A model generated the notes under the pieces. That model did no database searches. It saw only the letters and a program-made list of their open reading frames with translations, and was not told the origin of the DNA. Source: Rhodobacterales bacterium HKCCE4037 (GTDB lineage: Bacteria > Pseudomonadota > Alphaproteobacteria > Rhodobacterales > Rhodobacteraceae). Taken from it: DNA of 64,000 bases. Both the position numbers and the translations under genes were made by a program. The stretch is from NCBI GenBank assembly GCA_015689645.1, contig WVSM01000002.1:186001-250000 (forward strand), read 5' to 3'. Positions 1 through 8,776 of the stretch are shown one piece after another. Each line of letters begins with the position of its first letter. Within the stretch, counting starts at the first letter, position 1.

Positions 1-357
1 GAGGCAGGGATCGCTCGTCCAATCCCGGTTTTCACCGCGATAACAGCGTTGCTGTATCTCGGCTTGAAGGACCTCCCATCCCTCGGCGGTACGGGTCACC
101 ACGTAGATCGCCCGCTGTCCTTCGACGGAATCGTCGAGAAAGCCGGTCTCTTCGATGATGACCTCAAGATAGTTCTCGTCATTCGGCGCCATGCTGATGT
201 TCAGCGCTGGTCGCCCCTCCCCAAAATACTCGAACGCGGAAACGAAGGGGTCCGTCAGGTCGCTGAGGCTGGGCACGACATCCCCGACCGAACTGCCGAA
301 ATCCTGCGCGTGGCAGGGCAGGCCGATGCAAAGGGCGAGGGCGGTCAGGCGCAGCAT
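1..357 (-). CDS. Hypothetical secreted protein (3' end outside window)
   Basis: The reading frame is open from an ATG at 357 to the left edge of the window, giving 119 codons without a stop, so the C-terminus is missing. The first 18 residues (MLRLTALALCIGLPCHAQ) look like a signal peptide with cleavage after HAQ. The mature part is acidic and contains two cysteines near the cut end, inside a segment reading QQRCYRGENRDW, so an exported protein with a possible disulfide is likely. I do not recognise the family. It lies 63 bp downstream of leuB on the same strand. The frame was read by hand. Confidence 0.6.
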   Translation of the reverse strand, partial: MLRLTALALCIGLPCHAQDFGSSVGDVVPSLSDLTDPFVSAFEYFGEGRPALNISMAPNDENYLEVIIEETGFLDDSVEGQRAIYVVTRTAEGWEVLQAEIQQRCYRGENRDWTSDPCL

Positions 358-420
358 GGGACATCTCCGCATCAAAGCTGCGCCCGAGTCTGCAACAGGT
401 GGGCGAAAATTGCGAGGGGG

Positions 421-1521
421 TCAGGCCGCCAATTTCGCGACGATCGCATCCCCCATCTCGGAGGTGCTGATCGGAGTGCCGCCTTCGGGGCCCATCAGGT
501 CCGCGGTGCGCGCGCCATCGGCCAGAACCGCCTCGACCGCGTCTTCCAGCCGGGTCGCCTCGTCTCCGAGGTCGAAGCTGTAGCGCAGCGCCATGGCGAA
601 GCTGAGAATGCACGCGATCGGGTTGGCCTTGCCCTGGCCCGCGATATCGGGGGCGGAGCCATGGACGGGTTCGTAAAGCGCCTTCGGGCGGCCATTGGCC
701 ATCGGTGCGCCCAGCGAGGCCGAGGGCAGCATGCCCAGCGAGCCGGTCAGCATCGCGGCGAGGTCGGACAGAAGGTCACCGAAAAGGTTGTCGGTCACGA
801 TCACGTCGAACTGCTTGGGCCAGCGGGTCAGCTGCATCGCGCCGGCGTCGGCATACATGTGGCTCAGCTCCACATCGCCGTATTCGGCGGCGTGCACTTC
901 GCTGACCACGTCGCGCCACAGGATGCCCGATTCCATCACGTTGGCCTTCTCCATCGAGCAGACCTTGTTGTTGCGGCGGCGCGCGAGTTCAAACGCCGAG
1001 CGGGCGACACGGGCGATCTCGCTTTCCGTGTACCGCTGGGTGTTGATGCCGACGCGCTCGTTGCCTTCCTTGTGGATGCCGCGTGGCTCGCCGAAATAGA
1101 CGCCCGAGGTCAGCTCGCGCACGATCATGATGTCGAGGCCCGCGACCACGTCCTTCTTCAGCGACGAGAAATCGGCCAGCGCGTCGAAGCACTGCGCCGG
1201 GCGCAGGTTCGAGAACAGGTCCATCTCCTTGCGCAGCCGCAAAAGGCCGCGTTCCGGCTTCACCGAGAAATCCAGATCGTCGTATTTCGGGCCACCCACG
1301 GCGCCGAGCAGCACCGCATCGACATTCTGCGCCTGCTCCATCGTCTCGTCGGTCAAAGGCGTGCCGTGCGCGTCATAAGATGCCCCGCCGACCAGCCCCT
1401 CGGACACCGTGAACCCGATCCCCCGCGCCGCACCGAACCAGTCGATGACCTTGCGGACCTCCGCCATCACCTCGGGGCCGATCCCGTCACCGGGAAGGAT
1501 AAGCAAGCTGCGGTCGGACAT
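421..1521 (-). CDS. leuB: 3-isopropylmalate dehydrogenase
   Basis: This cytoplasmic enzyme oxidises and decarboxylates 3-isopropylmalate to 2-oxoisocaproate with NAD+, the third step specific to leucine synthesis. At 366 residues it has the usual family length. Visible signatures are the N-terminal [12 protein letters not shown], the substrate-binding arginine run [18 protein letters not shown], and the metal/NAD region [20 protein letters not shown] followed by a [14 protein letters not shown] loop. The ATG at 1521 has a GAGGGA ribosome site nine bases upstream. It is the last leucine gene of a minus-strand run (leuD, membrane protein, EEP hydrolase, leuB); a 149-bp gap separates it from the hydrolase. 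leuC is not in the window. Confidence 0.97.
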   Translation of the reverse strand: MSDRSLLILPGDGIGPEVMAEVRKVIDWFGAARGIGFTVSEGLVGGASYDAHGTPLTDETMEQAQNVDAVLLGAVGGPKYDDLDFSVKPERGLLRLRKEMDLFSNLRPAQCFDALADFSSLKKDVVAGLDIMIVRELTSGVYFGEPRGIHKEGNERVGINTQRYTESEIARVARSAFELARRRNNKVCSMEKANVMESGILWRDVVSEVHAAEYGDVELSHMYADAGAMQLTRWPKQFDVIVTDNLFGDLLSDLAAMLTGSLGMLPSASLGAPMANGRPKALYEPVHGSAPDIAGQGKANPIACILSFAMALRYSFDLGDEATRLEDAVEAVLADGARTADLMGPEGGTPISTSEMGDAIVAKLAA

Positions 1522-1670
1522 GGTCTGGATTCCCTCGTTTGTATGCTGCGCCTCGCGTAGCCCGGCGCGGAGGGAAGTTCAAGAAAGCGGTGCGCAGACC
1601 GGACCGGATGGGTGGGTGCAAGCCCTCACGCGATGCCAACCGGCCTTGCGCAAAGGGGCATGCCCTCACG

Positions 1671-2816
1671 CTAGCCGTTCAGGTCGATGTCGACCCAGAC
1701 CAGCCGGTGATCGGAGGCTGTCGTGGCGTCCTCCGTCAGCGCCCCCTCCTCCGGCCAAAGGACGGCACTTTCAATCACTGAAAGATCGCTGGATGGCAGG
1801 ATGTAATCCACCCGCAGATCACCGGGCGTCGGGTCGTTCCAATCGGCGGTTGCAAGGCCGCCCGCACCCTCCGGCCTCGGATCCTGAAGTCGGTCCAACG
1901 CGAGCAGCTGCTGCACCACCTCGCGTCGCCCCTCACCGCGTTCCGGGTCGACGTTCAGCGTGCCCATCAACGCGAAGGGACCGGCGGCCGGCCCTGCGCC
2001 ATCGGGTGACCAATCGCCTTCGATATACATCTGCCAGAACCGGATCTCATCGGCATTGCGCAACCCGTTGCGGTCTTCCGGACCGTCGAAGACCGGGGCC
2101 GAGGCGTGGGAGGTGAGAACGCGAAACGGGCCATCCGGTGTCAGGATTTCCACGTCCCACGCCGCCACCGAATGCAGCCGCAAGACCGAAAGGGCGTCGG
2201 CGGGCGTCACGTCGGCGGCGTGGTTTCCCGGCAGGTCCCGCCACAGCACGCCCGAGAAATCGCGCACCTCGCCGATCGGGTAGCGCGACAGCAGCGCCAT
2301 GCCGCCGTCTCCGTTGAACCGCCCGTATCCGTGGGCATCTGTCGGCCCGGCGCTTGAGCCGTCGCCGTCAAGATCATGGCCCGTCGGCCAACCGCTGTTC
2401 GGCCTGAGCGAAACGTGATGAGGGTAATCCAGCCCCCGCGCGGCAAGCGCATCGCGAAGGGCGGTCAGGGTCGCACCGCCCGCGTCGTAGTCGATATCCT
2501 GCAAGGCGATGATATCGGCGTTGGCGGCGACAATGACCTCGATCGTGGCAGCGGGACGGTCAGCGAGCCGCAGGATATCGTGCAGGATCTCGCCCGGGCC
2601 GCGCCCCGACAGGTCTGTGTGATAGGTGGCAAGCCTTAGCGTTTCGGCATCTGCGGCGGGTGCGGCGACCCCCAGCGCGATCAGGAGGGCAAGGCCGATT
2701 TCGGCGCGTCCGCGTCGACCCCGGCGATCAGCCTTGCCCGTCGGGCCCGGATCATGCGCGCGACCTGGATCATCGCCATTCCGCGCATCAGGAGGCTGAG
2801 GGGAAGGAACATCCAT
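1671..2816 (-). CDS. Endonuclease/exonuclease/phosphatase-fold hydrolase, exported
   Basis: The protein belongs to the EEP superfamily of metal-dependent phosphodiester hydrolases. I see the conserved pieces in order: IIALQDIDYD (metal-binding region), GTLNVDP (family pattern usually GDFNxxP), and a C-terminal ASDHRLVWVDID holding the SDH histidine. A hydrophobic stretch IGLALLIALGVAAPAADA before residue ~60 looks like a signal peptide, so the enzyme probably acts in the periplasm or outside. The substrate cannot be told. The start is a problem: the only in-frame ATG (2816) and a TTG at 2831 lie inside the upstream membrane-protein gene and put about 40 very polar residues ahead of the signal-like stretch. 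A non-ATG start near 2700, overlapping the upstream stop, may be the true one. Similar EEP genes beside leuB are, from memory, common in Rhodobacterales. Confidence 0.8.
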   Translation of the reverse strand: MDVPSPQPPDARNGDDPGRAHDPGPTGKADRRGRRGRAEIGLALLIALGVAAPAADAETLRLATYHTDLSGRGPGEILHDILRLADRPAATIEVIVAANADIIALQDIDYDAGGATLTALRDALAARGLDYPHHVSLRPNSGWPTGHDLDGDGSSAGPTDAHGYGRFNGDGGMALLSRYPIGEVRDFSGVLWRDLPGNHAADVTPADALSVLRLHSVAAWDVEILTPDGPFRVLTSHASAPVFDGPEDRNGLRNADEIRFWQMYIEGDWSPDGAGPAAGPFALMGTLNVDPERGEGRREVVQQLLALDRLQDPRPEGAGGLATADWNDPTPGDLRVDYILPSSDLSVIESAVLWPEEGALTEDATTASDHRLVWVDIDLNG

Positions 2817-3640
2817 ATCGTGATTGCCCAAACCATTGTCTGAGGCGAGCCGACAACACTCGCCCCCATCTGGTTGGCCGCCATCACGGCGACCACCGGA
2901 ATCACAAATGGGCTGAAAATTCCAAAGATAACGTTAACGCGGCCATCGCGGTTTAACCGGGTAATCACGTCTCCGCCCGCCGTGGGGTCGAACGTCGGCA
3001 GGTTGATCCAGACATTGAACGGCGACGCACGGTTCGGCCACGCCCCGCTGCGGATCATGATCGAGAAGATGAACAGCGACAGCATGGCGATCAACACGGC
3101 CAACCCGGCCATCGACTGCACTTTCGTCGCCGCGATCGCGTCCATGTTCTCGGGCAGATGATCGAGAACCAGCCGCAACGGGCTGAACGGGAAATCCAGG
3201 GTGCGCCCGACGACAAGGCCGAGGGCCGTCATGACGACCGAAAGCGTGGTGCCCTCGTGATCCACGCCGATGATGATCGACAGGCCGAACAGCGTCAGCA
3301 TCATCGCGATGATACGGATGCGATTGAACGGCGGCGCATCGCGGAATTCGATCAGGGCCGGGAATTTCGCGCCGTATTCAAGAAGTGTCACGGCCGCGAA
3401 AGCCAGTGCTGCGAGGGTAATGACCTTGGCGTCTTCACCATTTGCGCCGGGCACAAGCAGGGACGGCGTCAGAATGACGAGAACGATCAGAATCGCCCGC
3501 AAAAGTGCGCCGGCCAGTCTTGTGAACACCGCGACTACCTCAATCTGATGCCAGTTCGTGCCGACATCTTGTTCTGCCTTTTGGCCCGCTTCGTGGTGCG
3601 ATCTGTCCAATTTCGTGTGAATTGGTTCGGATGCGCTCAT
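2681..3640 (-). CDS. Multi-pass membrane protein, function unknown
   Basis: The 319-residue product has a polar N-terminus of about 40 residues and then roughly seven hydrophobic segments, for example AILIVLVILTPSLLV, IIAMMLTLFGLSIIIGV, VLIAMLSLFIFSIMI and VIPVVAVMAANQM. It ends in an Arg-rich cytoplasmic tail. No catalytic motif stands out. The ATG at 3640 is preferred over a GTG three codons upstream because the extra residues add nothing; neither has a good ribosome site. It lies between leuD and the EEP hydrolase on the same strand and overlaps the hydrolase 5' end if that gene starts at 2816. The conserved setting suggests co-transcription with leucine genes, not a role in leucine synthesis. 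Confidence 0.8.
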   Translation of the reverse strand: MSASEPIHTKLDRSHHEAGQKAEQDVGTNWHQIEVVAVFTRLAGALLRAILIVLVILTPSLLVPGANGEDAKVITLAALAFAAVTLLEYGAKFPALIEFRDAPPFNRIRIIAMMLTLFGLSIIIGVDHEGTTLSVVMTALGLVVGRTLDFPFSPLRLVLDHLPENMDAIAATKVQSMAGLAVLIAMLSLFIFSIMIRSGAWPNRASPFNVWINLPTFDPTAGGDVITRLNRDGRVNVIFGIFSPFVIPVVAVMAANQMGASVVGSPQTMVWAITIWMFLPLSLLMRGMAMIQVARMIRARRARLIAGVDADAPKSALPS

Positions 3641-3693
3641 TGCGGGCACGATTTTGACACATTTGTGCCCAAATTGGCCCGGTGCCGCAACTG

Positions 3694-3724
3694 AAACGGC
3701 GCGCCTGTTGCACAGACGCGCCGG
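3694..3724 (-). terminator. Hairpin downstream of leuD
   Basis: Read on the minus strand, CGGCGCG and CGCGCCG form a seven-pair stem around a 13-base loop, followed by only three T residues. It lies about 60 bp past the leuD stop. A second small hairpin around 3753-3772 (CATC/GATG arms with a TTTT loop) sits between leuD and this one. The short T run makes it a weak intrinsic terminator or attenuator. Confidence 0.4.
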
Positions 3725-3782
3725 TTAAGTCTCTGACCTGTCGCAGTTTTGCATCACCGCTTTTGCGGATGACGCCAGCGGC

Positions 3783-4388
3783 TCAGACCCAGGGACGCGC
3801 CTCGGCGGCCTTGGCTTCGAACGCTTCGATGGAGGCGGATTTTTCCAGCGTCAGGCCGATGTCGTCGAGGCCGTTCAGCAGGCAATGCTTGCGGAAGGCA
3901 TCGACCTCGAAGGTGATTTCGCCACCGTCCGGGCCGGTGATCGTCTGGCTTTCCAGGTCCACGGTGATGACCGCGTTCGCACCGCGCTCGGCATCGTCCA
4001 TCAGCTTGTCGACGTCTTCCTGCGGCAAAACGATCGGCAGGATGCCGTTCTTGAAGCAGTTGTTGAAGAAGATGTCCGCAAAGCTCGGCGCGATCACGCA
4101 GCGGATGCCGAAATCCAGCAGCGCCCAGGGCGCGTGCTCGCGCGAGGAGCCGCAGCCGAAGTTGTCCCCGGCGACAAGGATCTGCGCGTTGCGGTAGGCC
4201 GGCTTGTTGAGGACGAAATCGGGGATCTCGTTGCCGTTGTCGTCATAGCGCATCTCGTCGAAGAGGTTCACGCCGAGGCCCGAGCGTTTGATCGTCTTCA
4301 GGAACTGCTTGGGGATGATCATGTCGGTGTCGACGTTGATCAGGGGCATCGGTGCAGCGATACCGGTCAGCTTCGTGAACTTGTCCAT
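3783..4388 (-). CDS. leuD: 3-isopropylmalate dehydratase small subunit
   Basis: With LeuC this protein forms isopropylmalate isomerase, which converts 2-isopropylmalate to 3-isopropylmalate in leucine synthesis. The length of 201 residues is typical. The N-terminal [15 protein letters not shown] and the [17 protein letters not shown] swivelling-domain signature (about residues 73-92) are both intact. The ATG at 4388 has a GGAGAGCGCC ribosome region just upstream. The large subunit is not found in this window, so leuC is presumably transcribed elsewhere. The next gene downstream on the strand is a membrane protein, 142 bp away past two hairpins. Confidence 0.97.
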   Translation of the reverse strand: MDKFTKLTGIAAPMPLINVDTDMIIPKQFLKTIKRSGLGVNLFDEMRYDDNGNEIPDFVLNKPAYRNAQILVAGDNFGCGSSREHAPWALLDFGIRCVIAPSFADIFFNNCFKNGILPIVLPQEDVDKLMDDAERGANAVITVDLESQTITGPDGGEITFEVDAFRKHCLLNGLDDIGLTLEKSASIEAFEAKAAEARPWV

Positions 4389-4453
4389 GGGCGCTCTCCT
4401 TCGGTCCGAAGGCGGAATAGCGCCTTGGACGTCGGGTCACAAGATCGCTTGCG

Positions 4454-5260
4454 TCACCCGGGCACGGCGAAAGTCATGTTGGCCCAGTGCGTGACCCAGA
4501 TCGCGTCGCCTTCCTCGGCCGGCTCCACCGCCTCGAGGAACACGGAGTCCGCCATGTAGATCATCCCAGGCTCCACCGGCAGGTGCACGATCCCGTCGGC
4601 ATCGGTCCGGTGATAGGTGATCTCCACGTTGCCCTCGGCATCCTCGGCGAACAGCTCCACCTGGTAGTCGGGCCGCAATTCATCGTCGTACCACAATTCC
4701 ATCGAGATCGTGCCGTCCAGCGCGTCGGTATAGGGATTGTCCAGCGCCACAAGCTCCGCCCGCATCCCGTAGCGTGCATCGGCGCCTGCGCCGTCACCCA
4801 CGGCCACAAGCGACTTGGCGTAGCGGATGTAATCCTCTCGCACGCCCTCCTGGCTCAGACCGCGTTCCTCGTGCATCGCGGTCACGTCGCCCAGGTCCTT
4901 GTGGATGGCGAAATCCAGGAACCGCTGCCATTCCGACCATTCCAGCTCGCTCACGCCGGTCTGGTGCACCACCACGGCCAGCCCGTCCGACAGGCCCTCC
5001 ATGGCCAGCGCCGGAATATCGCCGATCCGCCCCTCGACCTCGACCGTGTCCCCGCCATTCAGCACCACGAACGTCTCGAACCGGCGCGGCACGTAACTCA
5101 TGGGGGAGCCTTCGAACTCCGTGCCAACGCGCAGCTGAGCCGACAGCCCCTCCCCCACGTCGATCATGAAATCCTCGGGATCGATCCAGAATTCATGGGC
5201 CGCGCCCTTGTCAGTCAGGGCGAGAAGCGCAAGTGTCGCGGCGAGCAGAACAGGTTTCAT
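4454..5260 (-). CDS. DUF4198-type periplasmic protein
   Basis: The product of 268 residues starts with a clear signal peptide (MKPVLLAATLALLALTDKGAA), and predicted cleavage leaves a mature N-terminus of HEFWIDP. The opening AHEFW, the beta-rich middle and the late segment with YHRTDADGIVHLPVEPG match DUF4198, a family often linked to nickel or cobalt uptake (NikM-like). The ATG at 5260 is chosen because AAAGGA lies seven bases upstream; an earlier ATG-like start would add a non-hydrophobic leader. It is divergent from the HupE/UreJ-like gene at 5290, leaving only 29 bp between start codons, so their promoters must lie in the coding regions. A metal-related role is inferred from family and neighbour. 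Confidence 0.8.
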   Translation of the reverse strand: MKPVLLAATLALLALTDKGAAHEFWIDPEDFMIDVGEGLSAQLRVGTEFEGSPMSYVPRRFETFVVLNGGDTVEVEGRIGDIPALAMEGLSDGLAVVVHQTGVSELEWSEWQRFLDFAIHKDLGDVTAMHEERGLSQEGVREDYIRYAKSLVAVGDGAGADARYGMRAELVALDNPYTDALDGTISMELWYDDELRPDYQVELFAEDAEGNVEITYHRTDADGIVHLPVEPGMIYMADSVFLEAVEPAEEGDAIWVTHWANMTFAVPG

Positions 5261-5289
5261 GAAGGGTCCTTTACATGGGTGCAGCAACG

Positions 5290-6402
5290 ATGATGCGCCG
5301 CGCGCTGATGTCAATCGCATTGCTCATCACGGTTCTGCCAGCGACGGCCCACGAGATCCGCCCGACCATCGCCGATATCGAGGTGGGTCAGGACGAGGTC
5401 ACGATGAGCCTCCGCCTGACGCTGGAAACGCTCATCGCCGGGATCGACCTGCGCGACGTCAACGACACCAACGATGCGCCAGAGGCCGCCGTTTACGACC
5501 GCCTGCGCGGGCTCGACCCCGCCGCGCTGGAGGAGGCGCTGCGCGAGGCATGGCCCCGCATCAGCCAGGGCTTCATCCTGCAATCGGGGGGCGAGACCCT
5601 GACGCCTGAGATCGCCGCGGTGCAGATCCCGCCGGTCGGCAATGTCGAGCTTCCGCGTGACAGCCTCCTGACTCTCACCGCTGCCCTGCCCGAGGGCGAC
5701 GCGGGCGTGCAGATCGGCCTCGCGCCGCAATTCGGCACGTTCATCCCGCGCCAGATCGGCGGCGGGACCGACGCCTACGAAGGGTTCCTCGACGGCGGCG
5801 AGCTGACGCCGGAACTCCCCCGCGCCGAGGTGCTGACCGAAGGCTGGCTCGACGTTTTCCTGCGCTACATCGGCGCCGGGTTCGAACACATCATTCCGCT
5901 CGGCCTCGACCATATCCTGTTCGTGCTGGGCCTGTTCTTCTTCGCCACCATCATCCGCCCGCTTCTTGCACAGGTGACGGCCTTCACGGTGGCCCACACC
6001 ATCACGCTCGCGCTGGCCGCGACCGGTGTCGTCACCATCCCCGCCAGCATCGTGGAGCCCCTGATCGCCGCAACCATCGTGTTCGTGGGCGTCGAGAACA
6101 CACTCGGCTGGGGAACGACCCGGGGCCGCACGCTGCTGGTTTTCGCCTTTGGCCTTCTCCACGGCCTCGGCTTCGCCAGCGTTCTGGGCGATTACGGTAT
6201 CGCGTCCGAGCGGTTTGCCGTCGCCCTGATCGGCTTCAACATCGGGGTGGAATTCGGCCAGCTGGCGGTGATCGCCATCGCCTTCGCGCTCGTGGGCTGG
6301 TTCATCTCGAAACCCTGGTATCGCAAGGTCATCGCGATCCCCGCATCCGTCGTGATCGCGGCGATCGGTGCGTATTGGGTCGTTGAACGGACACTTCTAT
6401 GA
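5290..6402 (+). CDS. HupE/UreJ-family membrane protein
   Basis: HupE/UreJ proteins are inner-membrane permeases thought to bring in nickel or cobalt. This 370-residue version has a signal peptide (MMRRALMSIALLITVLPATA), then a soluble domain of about 160 residues beginning HEIRPTIADIEVG, then six or so membrane segments. The membrane half carries the family signatures FEHIIPLGLDHILFVLG, FTVAHTITLAL and FGLLHGLGFASVLGD. ATG is present at 5275, 5290 and 5293; the last two give the cleaner signal peptide. Its stop overlaps the following MFS start in an ATGA arrangement, so the two are co-translated. The large N-terminal soluble domain fits the HupE_UreJ_2 type. The metal is not shown by the sequence. 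Confidence 0.85.
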   Translation: MMRRALMSIALLITVLPATAHEIRPTIADIEVGQDEVTMSLRLTLETLIAGIDLRDVNDTNDAPEAAVYDRLRGLDPAALEEALREAWPRISQGFILQSGGETLTPEIAAVQIPPVGNVELPRDSLLTLTAALPEGDAGVQIGLAPQFGTFIPRQIGGGTDAYEGFLDGGELTPELPRAEVLTEGWLDVFLRYIGAGFEHIIPLGLDHILFVLGLFFFATIIRPLLAQVTAFTVAHTITLALAATGVVTIPASIVEPLIAATIVFVGVENTLGWGTTRGRTLLVFAFGLLHGLGFASVLGDYGIASERFAVALIGFNIGVEFGQLAVIAIAFALVGWFISKPWYRKVIAIPASVVIAAIGAYWVVERTLL

Positions 6403-7625
6403 CCTTTATCCGAGAGAACGCGCGGTGGCTTGCCACCGGGCTTCTCCTGTCCCTTGGCTCATCCTTCGGCCAGACCTTCTTCATCTCGCTTTTCGCCGGT
6501 GAAATCCGCGAGACCTACGGGCTTACCGACGGGCAATGGGGCGGCCTCTACACGATTGCGACCCTTTCCTCCGCCGCGCTGCTGATCGCGTTCGGCGGCC
6601 GCGCGGACACGATGCGGCTATCACGTCTTGCGGTGATCGTGGCGGCCGTTCTCGCCGTCGCCGCGATCCTGATGGCGGTCGGTCAATCCGTCTGGCTCCT
6701 GGTGGTGACCGTGTTCCTGCTGCGCTTCTGCGGGCAGGGCATGATGACCCACATGAAAGCCACCGCCATGGCGCGCTGGTTCGTGGCGACGCGCGGTCGG
6801 GCCATGGCCATCACCAACCTCGGCTACCCGGCGGGCGAGGCTGTCTTGCCGTTCCTCGTCATCGCCTCGGTCGCGGCGATCGGCTGGCGCGCGACCTGGG
6901 GCGTGACCGCCGCGGTGATCGTGCTCGTGCTGATCCCGGTTCTGGTCCTGCTGCTGGCACAGGATCGCGCGCCGTCTGGCTCCGCCGGGGCGACCGGCTC
7001 GGCGGGGCTGTTCGGGCGTCACTGGACCCGGTCCGAGGTGCTGGCACATCCACTTTTCTACGCGCTGATCCCGTTTCTCCTGACGCCGGGATTCATCGGC
7101 ACCGTGGTCTACTTTCACGCGGTCCACGTGGCCGAGGTGAAGGGATGGGAGCTGATCGAGCTTGGCCCCAGCTACACGACCTATGCGCTGGCCAGCGTGA
7201 CCGTGGGTTTTCTGTCCGGCGGCCTGGTCGACCGGTTCGGCCCGGAAAAGCTGCTGCCACTGGCGCTGATTCCCATGGCGACGGGCATGTTCCTGATCGG
7301 CCCGGCGGAGACACCGTTCGCCTGGGCCATGGCGCTGGGGCTTGTCGGCGTCACGCAGGGCATGGCCGCGACGTTGGGTGGCACGCTGATGCCGTCGCTT
7401 TTCGGCACCAATCACCTCGGGTCGGTCCGGGCCATCGCGGTCGCGATCATGGTCGTGTCCACCGCCATCGGCCCGGGTCTGACCGGCTGGGTCATCGACC
7501 GTGGCGTGACCTACCCCGAGCAGGGCGTGGCGCAGGGCTTGTGGTGCCTGTTCATCAGCGCCGCGATGGTTCCGGTGATGCTTTGGGTCGGACGGCTCAA
7601 CAAAAGCGAACGGGCGCCCGTATAG
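6399..7625 (+). CDS. MFS transporter
   Basis: This is a 408-residue major facilitator protein with twelve predicted membrane helices in two halves. The loop between helices 2 and 3 is visible (FGGRADTMRLSR, a GxxxDRxxxR variant). The central cytoplasmic linker is around RAPSGSAGATGS. The start overlaps the HupE stop by four bases, so the two probably act in one process, perhaps metal or metal-complex transport. The substrate is not evident. Convergent with the iron-binding-protein gene; a perfect 11-bp stem hairpin spans its stop codon. Confidence 0.88.
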   Translation: MTFIRENARWLATGLLLSLGSSFGQTFFISLFAGEIRETYGLTDGQWGGLYTIATLSSAALLIAFGGRADTMRLSRLAVIVAAVLAVAAILMAVGQSVWLLVVTVFLLRFCGQGMMTHMKATAMARWFVATRGRAMAITNLGYPAGEAVLPFLVIASVAAIGWRATWGVTAAVIVLVLIPVLVLLLAQDRAPSGSAGATGSAGLFGRHWTRSEVLAHPLFYALIPFLLTPGFIGTVVYFHAVHVAEVKGWELIELGPSYTTYALASVTVGFLSGGLVDRFGPEKLLPLALIPMATGMFLIGPAETPFAWAMALGLVGVTQGMAATLGGTLMPSLFGTNHLGSVRAIAVAIMVVSTAIGPGLTGWVIDRGVTYPEQGVAQGLWCLFISAAMVPVMLWVGRLNKSERAPV

Positions 7626-7636
7626 GGGCGCCCGTT
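7609..7636. terminator. Hairpin spanning the MFS stop codon
   Basis: AACGGGCGCCC at 7609-7619 and GGGCGCCCGTT at 7626-7636 pair perfectly (11 bp) around a six-base loop, GTATAG, that contains the TAG stop. It lies between convergent genes and has no T run on either strand, so it is at most a bidirectional Rho-independent-like or RNA-end-protecting structure. Confidence 0.5.
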
Positions 7637-7663
7637 GCTAGGGTCTGATTGGCGCGGGGGCGC

Positions 7664-8683
7664 TTATTCCCAGCCGACCTCGTTGAAGATCTGCTGTGCG
7701 AGCGGGATGTTTTCGGCGACTGCGGCCAGATCGACATCGTCGGCTTCCCATTCACCAAGGGCAGTCACCGATTCGGCCAGCGGCACGCCTTCGACGACCG
7801 GGTATTCATCGTTCCCGGAGCTGAAGTAGACCTGCGCCTGTTCGGAGGCGAGGTATTCAAGGAAGGCGACCGCGGCCTCCCGGTTCGGCGCATGGGCCGC
7901 GACACCGCCACCCGACAGGTTCACGTGGGCGCCGTTGCCGCCTTGGTCGGGGAAGACCCAACCGATCGTCTCGCGCTCGGCCTCACCCAGGCCTTCGACT
8001 TCGGTGCGAATGGCGCGGGCGAAGTAATAGGTGTTCGACACCGCGATGGAACATTCGCCCGAGGCCAGTCCGCGCAGCTGGTCGGTATCGCCGCCCTGCG
8101 GGTCGCGGGCCATGTTGGCCACGATGCCGGTCGCCCAGTCGCGGGCCACTTCTTCGCCGTGGTTCTCGATGATCGAGGCCAGCAGCGTCTGGTTGTAGGT
8201 GTTGGTCGACGACCGGATGCAGATCATGCCCTCGTAGGCCGGGTCGGCAAGGTCGAGGTAGGTTTGCGGCGGCGTCTCCACGGCTTCGGTATCGTAGAAG
8301 ATGATCCGTGCGCGCTGCGAGAAGCCGAACCAGAGGTTGTCGTCGTCGCGCAGGTTCGAGGGGATGCGCTCGGCCAGTACGTCGGAGTCGACGGGCTGCA
8401 AAACGCCCATGTCGGCGGCGCGCTGAAGGCGGCTCGTGTCGACGGTCAGGAAGACGTCGGCGGGGCTGTTCTCCCCCTCGGCTTCCATGCGTGCCAGCAG
8501 CTCGTCGGCATTGCCCTCGATGCGGTTGATGGCGATGCCGGTAATATCCGTGAAGTCGGAATAGAGCCGCTCGTCGGTGTCGTAGTGGCGCGAGGAATAG
8601 AGGTTCAGTTCCTGCGCCTGCGCGGCGGTGACGGCCGAAACGGCGATCGCGGTGCCCAGAAGGACGGATAACGTGCGGCTCAT
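7664..8683 (-). CDS. Iron(III) ABC transporter substrate-binding protein
   Basis: The protein is a periplasmic ferric-iron binding component of the FbpA/AfuA/IdiA type, 339 residues long. It has a signal peptide of about 25 residues ending QAQ, then ELNLYSSRHYDTDERLY, the family's usual start of the mature chain. The tandem tyrosines that coordinate Fe(III) are present in SNTYYFARAIR, and the N-terminal YSSRHY tyrosine is kept. The ATG at 8683 has GGGAGC seven bases upstream. No permease or ATPase gene follows, so it is an orphan here and must work with a transporter encoded elsewhere. Two TGA-N9-TCA-like iron boxes lie 20-93 bp upstream. Repression by an iron-sensing Rrf2 regulator (RirA or IscR) is inferred from them. 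Confidence 0.92.
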   Translation of the reverse strand: MSRTLSVLLGTAIAVSAVTAAQAQELNLYSSRHYDTDERLYSDFTDITGIAINRIEGNADELLARMEAEGENSPADVFLTVDTSRLQRAADMGVLQPVDSDVLAERIPSNLRDDDNLWFGFSQRARIIFYDTEAVETPPQTYLDLADPAYEGMICIRSSTNTYNQTLLASIIENHGEEVARDWATGIVANMARDPQGGDTDQLRGLASGECSIAVSNTYYFARAIRTEVEGLGEAERETIGWVFPDQGGNGAHVNLSGGGVAAHAPNREAAVAFLEYLASEQAQVYFSSGNDEYPVVEGVPLAESVTALGEWEADDVDLAAVAENIPLAQQIFNEVGWE

Positions 8684-8702
8684 TGGAAGCTCCCTTGAGT
8701 CT

Positions 8703-8719
8703 CTGACAAAAATTATCAG
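8703..8719. promoter_or_regulatory. Iron-responsive operator (TGA-N9-TCA type), proximal
   Basis: CTGACAAAAATTATCAG is a near-perfect dyad that fits the TGA-N9-TCA consensus of RirA boxes and the related Rhodobacterales iron-box. It lies 20-36 bp upstream of the iron-binding-protein start. On the minus strand it contains GATAAT, a possible -10 element, so binding would block the polymerase. Confidence 0.6.
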
Positions 8720-8759
8720 GAGTGTTTCAAACCGAGCGCGGACCTGTCGTCAAGAGATT

Positions 8760-8776
8760 CCGACAAAAATAGTCTG
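8760..8776. promoter_or_regulatory. Iron-responsive operator, distal and degenerate
   Basis: CCGACAAAAATAGTCTG repeats the core of the proximal box (GACAAAAAT shared) with a weaker outer dyad, CGA and TCT replacing TGA and TCA. It lies 57 bp from the first box, about five and a half helical turns, and 120 bp from the divergent MFS start. Confidence 0.45.

Noticed and set aside
49-1560. A 503-codon plus-strand frame opposite leuB
   Set aside because: Antisense shadow of leuB, with no recognisable motif.
421-5260. Loss of leuC as a sign of leucine auxotrophy
   Set aside because: The gene can be outside the window; leuC is often placed apart from leuD and leuB.
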